The notes under the pieces are model-generated. The model was not told where the DNA came from. It saw nothing but the letters and a program-made list of their open reading frames with translations, and did no database searches. A stretch of 33,130 nucleotides of DNA, taken from contig CAMBZZ010000015.1 in the NCBI GenBank assembly GCA_945872615.1, positions 1 through 33,130 of the forward strand. The letters are read 5' to 3'. Below, one piece after another: positions 30,819-33,130 of the stretch; the first letter of the stretch is position 1, and every line of letters begins with the position of its first letter. Source of the stretch: an uncultured Clostridia bacterium (GTDB taxonomy: Bacteria > Bacillota > Clostridia > Christensenellales > UBA3700). The position numbers and the translations under genes are program-made.

Positions 30819-32073
30819 TTCTAAAGTTAGAGAGCCTTTATTTCATATAACCAAACGTGACAATATAACTACCAAAAAGTCGATACTTATCCGAGTTATT
30901 GCCGTATTCTTCAGCCTTTTGTTGTTGTGCGTAGTATGCGCTATCGTGGGCGGAGAAGGCATTGACGTCGTGCTCGGCGCGCTGTTTGACGGTGCTTTCG
31001 GCTCTGAGAGAAAGATTTGGATAACGCTACAAGACACCGCCCTACTGCTCGGCGTTTCGCTTGCATTGATACCTGCTTTCAAGATGAAGTTTTGGAACTT
31101 GGGCGGCAACGGACAAATACTAATTAGTTGTCTAATGGCTGTAGTATGCATGAAATTCTTTGGTGGAAAAATACCCGATTGGTCGGTTTGGATACTTATG
31201 GCGGTATTATGTATAGCTGCGGGTGCGGTTTGGGCGCTAATCCCGGCTATATTCAAAGCCATCTTCAATACCAACGAGTCACTCTTTACGCTTATGCTCA
31301 ACTACGTTGCGCAGTTCCTAGTAGGCTACTTCGTAGTTACTTGGTCTACGTCGGGCTCCAACGTACTGACACCGTTTGACCAAGGAACTTTGCCTGTCCT
31401 AGGCAATCAATATTTGCTGACTATTCTCGTGATAGTTATCTCCACCGTGGTCATGACGATATACCTAGGCAAGAGCAAACAAGGCTACGAATTGTCCGTG
31501 GTCGGTGAAAGCCAAAATACCGCCAAATACGTGGGCATCAACGTGAGAAAGGTCATCATCAGAACTATGGCTATCTCGGGCGCAATGTGCGGTATCGTCG
31601 GTTTGCTCCTCGCAGGTGCTATCGAACATACGATGAGCGAATCCATTGCCAAAAATATGGGCTTTACCGCTATTATGGCTACGTGGCTTGGTCACTGCAA
31701 CCCTATCATGGTTATTTTGACTTCCTTCCTCATCACCTTCCTCAATAGAGGTATGGTGTCGGTGAGAATGGAACTCAACCTCACCAGCGACGCTATAGGC
31801 AACGTATGTATCGCACTCGCTTACTTCATAATCATTGCAAGCGAATTCTTTATCACTTACAAGGTCAAGTCGCCTATCTTTGACAAAATCGCTGCACTTA
31901 TTCCTAAACGCAAAAAGGCAGTCAAAGAGGTGAGCGAACAAGAAGTCGTAAACGAACAATCCACTCAAGAAACAAGCGCAAAAGCCGACGATTTGGTAGT
32001 GGAAAGCGCCACCGATCAAACCAACGCAACCGACGCACAGTCCGACGATAAGCAAGAAGGAGGTGAGCAATAA
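30811..32073 (+). CDS. nucleoside ABC transporter permease 1
   Basis: This 420-aa inner-membrane protein belongs to the BPD_transp_2 (YufP/NupP-like) permeases. A cytoplasmic start is followed by about nine or ten hydrophobic segments (about 28-355). Family motifs include FKMKFWNLGGNGQILI (about 90-105), FNTNESLFTLMLNYVA and GKSKQGYELSVVGESQNTAKYVGI. The last 50 residues form an acidic, Gln/Ser/Thr-rich, probably disordered cytoplasmic tail not needed for the family fold. The start lies within the end of the ATPase gene behind AAAGGAGG, implying coupled translation. Its stop shares a base with the next start (TAATG). Confidence 0.9.
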   Translation: MTNSKVREPLFHITKRDNITTKKSILIRVIAVFFSLLLLCVVCAIVGGEGIDVVLGALFDGAFGSERKIWITLQDTALLLGVSLALIPAFKMKFWNLGGNGQILISCLMAVVCMKFFGGKIPDWSVWILMAVLCIAAGAVWALIPAIFKAIFNTNESLFTLMLNYVAQFLVGYFVVTWSTSGSNVLTPFDQGTLPVLGNQYLLTILVIVISTVVMTIYLGKSKQGYELSVVGESQNTAKYVGINVRKVIIRTMAISGAMCGIVGLLLAGAIEHTMSESIAKNMGFTAIMATWLGHCNPIMVILTSFLITFLNRGMVSVRMELNLTSDAIGNVCIALAYFIIIASEFFITYKVKSPIFDKIAALIPKRKKAVKEVSEQEVVNEQSTQETSAKADDLVVESATDQTNATDAQSDDKQEGGEQ

Positions 32074-33044
32074 TGTTTACTAGCTTTTTAGTATCTGCAA
32101 TATCGATAAGTAGTATATTCTTGCTGGGATGTCTCGGCGAAATAATTATGGAAAAATCGGGACACCTCAACCTTGGTCTCCCGGGCATTATGTGCACGGG
32201 TGCCGCAGGCGGTTGCTACGGCGTTTATATCTATATGACTGCGCTATCCGACCCGACGAATGCTAACTACTTCGTACTCATTTTGCTCGCGCTTTTGTTC
32301 TCGTTTTTGTTTGCAGCTATGACGGGATTTATATACTCTTTCTTGACCATCACGCTGAGAGCCAATCAAAACATAACGGGTCTTGCTCTCACCACTTTCG
32401 GTACGGGTGTAGCGCAATATTTTATCAATACCTTCCCTGTGGCGGAGAGAGAAAAACTCTTGCCTATGGCAAGCAAGATAATGTCGCAAGGCTTCCCTTT
32501 TGCAGACGACCTGGGCGCTTTTGGTAAAATATTCTTTTCACATAGTATATTCGTCTATCTCGCCATTATCCTTGCCGTGGTAGCCGCATTAATATTCAAT
32601 AAGACTAGAGTCGGCTTGCACCTCAGAGCCGTTGGCGAAAGCCCTGCTACAGCCGACGCGACGGGTATCAACGTGACGGGATACAAATACGTTGCGACGT
32701 TGGTCGGAAGCGGAATTGCGGGTCTCGGCGGTCTCTTCTATTTGATGATTTTCTCCAAAGGTATATGGGAAAATTCAAGCACGCTCGAAGGATTGGGCTG
32801 GATTTGTATTGCACTCGTTATATTTACACTCTGGCGACCTACCATTGCACTTCTCGGTTCTTTGGTATTCGGTGGGTTGTATATAGCAAGACCGTTCCTC
32901 AACTGGACTATCCCTGCGCAAATATTCAACATGTTCCCATTTATCCTCACTATCGTAGTGCTGATTATCACCAGCATACTCGACAGCAAAAAGGCGCAAC
33001 CGCCTCAATCGTTGGGTATCAACTACTTTAGAGAAGATAGATAA
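32073..33044 (+). CDS. nucleoside ABC transporter permease 2
   Basis: The 323-aa protein is the second BPD_transp_2 (YufQ/NupQ-like) permease. The family signature FLLGCLGEIIMEKSGHLNLG (about 17-36) followed by GIMCTGAA is at the N-terminus, and RVGLHLRAVGESPATADATG (about 184-203) lies on the cytoplasmic loop. About eight or nine membrane segments are visible. It begins in a TAATG overlap with permease 1, with AAGGAGGTGAG upstream. It completes the importer; the next sequence is an insertion-sequence end, so the operon stops here. Confidence 0.92.
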   Translation: MFTSFLVSAISISSIFLLGCLGEIIMEKSGHLNLGLPGIMCTGAAGGCYGVYIYMTALSDPTNANYFVLILLALLFSFLFAAMTGFIYSFLTITLRANQNITGLALTTFGTGVAQYFINTFPVAEREKLLPMASKIMSQGFPFADDLGAFGKIFFSHSIFVYLAIILAVVAALIFNKTRVGLHLRAVGESPATADATGINVTGYKYVATLVGSGIAGLGGLFYLMIFSKGIWENSSTLEGLGWICIALVIFTLWRPTIALLGSLVFGGLYIARPFLNWTIPAQIFNMFPFILTIVVLIITSILDSKKAQPPQSLGINYFREDR

Positions 33045-33077
33045 CCCCTCTCTCACAATCAAAATGCGACATCGAAA

Positions 33078-33130
33078 TGAAATGCACCCCAAAAGTTGGA
33101 CAGAAATGAAAAACTAAAGGAGGTGCATTT
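33078..33130 (+). mobile_element. left terminus of an IS3-family-like insertion sequence (runs off the window)
   Basis: TGAAATGCACCCCAAAAGTT followed by GGACA (33078-33102) resembles IS3/IS150-group terminal repeats. AAAGGAGGTG (33116-33125) then gives a strong ribosome site, so a transposase orfA should start just beyond the window. AAATGCACC (33080-33088) is complementary to GGTGCATTT (33122-33130). The transposase itself is not visible. Confidence 0.65.

Overview
The window looks like a chromosomal segment of a low-to-moderate GC, Clostridia-like Firmicute, probably uncultured and gut-associated. The evidence is strong AGGAGG-type ribosome sites, classical -35/-10 promoters, tRNAs with encoded CCA, a NifU-like/GGGtGRT gene pair, BMP-type nucleoside transport and clostridial-type recombinases. 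This placement is inferred from gene content; no database was searched.

Left core region (about 1-12,240): a membrane flippase-like gene and a GT4 glycosyltransferase (minus) lie divergent to a dGTPase-like HD hydrolase (plus). A tyrS-yigZ-ilvE operon follows (minus, with a 4-base ATGA overlap), divergent to an Fe-S scaffold-like gene and a GGGtGRT protein gene. Next come a small Cys-rich lipoprotein, a hypothetical membrane protein, a membrane-anchored EEP-family hydrolase, and a cluster of four tRNAs (Val-TAC, Gly-GCC, Cys-GCA, Leu-TAA).

Accessory island (about 12,236 to at least 22,946, possibly to 24,600): it begins exactly at the 3' end of tRNA-Leu. The last 12 bases of that end are repeated at 22,935-22,946, beside the end of a large serine recombinase gene. 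Inside are a DUF6119/TIGR04141-like protein, a sigma-like regulator, a DUF262/DUF1524 (GmrSD-like) protein, a PD-(D/E)XK nuclease, a C5-cytosine methyltransferase, a tyrosine integrase, a 62-aa protein and the serine recombinase. Four copies of a 17-bp palindrome (TCGCAA-N5-TTGCGA), a 60-bp direct repeat and several long inverted repeats lie around the integrase. Just outside the second att-like copy is an overlapping two-gene cassette: an HNH protein and a minimal nucleotidyltransferase. I read the region as a tRNA-anchored defence island, possibly built from more than one integration.

Right core region (about 24,640-33,050): an alpha/beta hydrolase and a lipoprotein (minus) are followed by purine functions (plus). 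These are a stand-alone PRPP-binding phosphoribosyltransferase, then xpt, a BMP-family lipoprotein, a double-NBD ABC ATPase and two permeases. Together they form a purine-nucleoside uptake and base-salvage unit. The window ends inside the left terminus of an IS3-family-like insertion sequence.

The strongest leads are the tRNA-Leu defence island with its att-like repeats, the four palindromes near its recombination genes, the HNH/nucleotidyltransferase pair, and a divergent promoter region that seems to produce two leaderless mRNAs.
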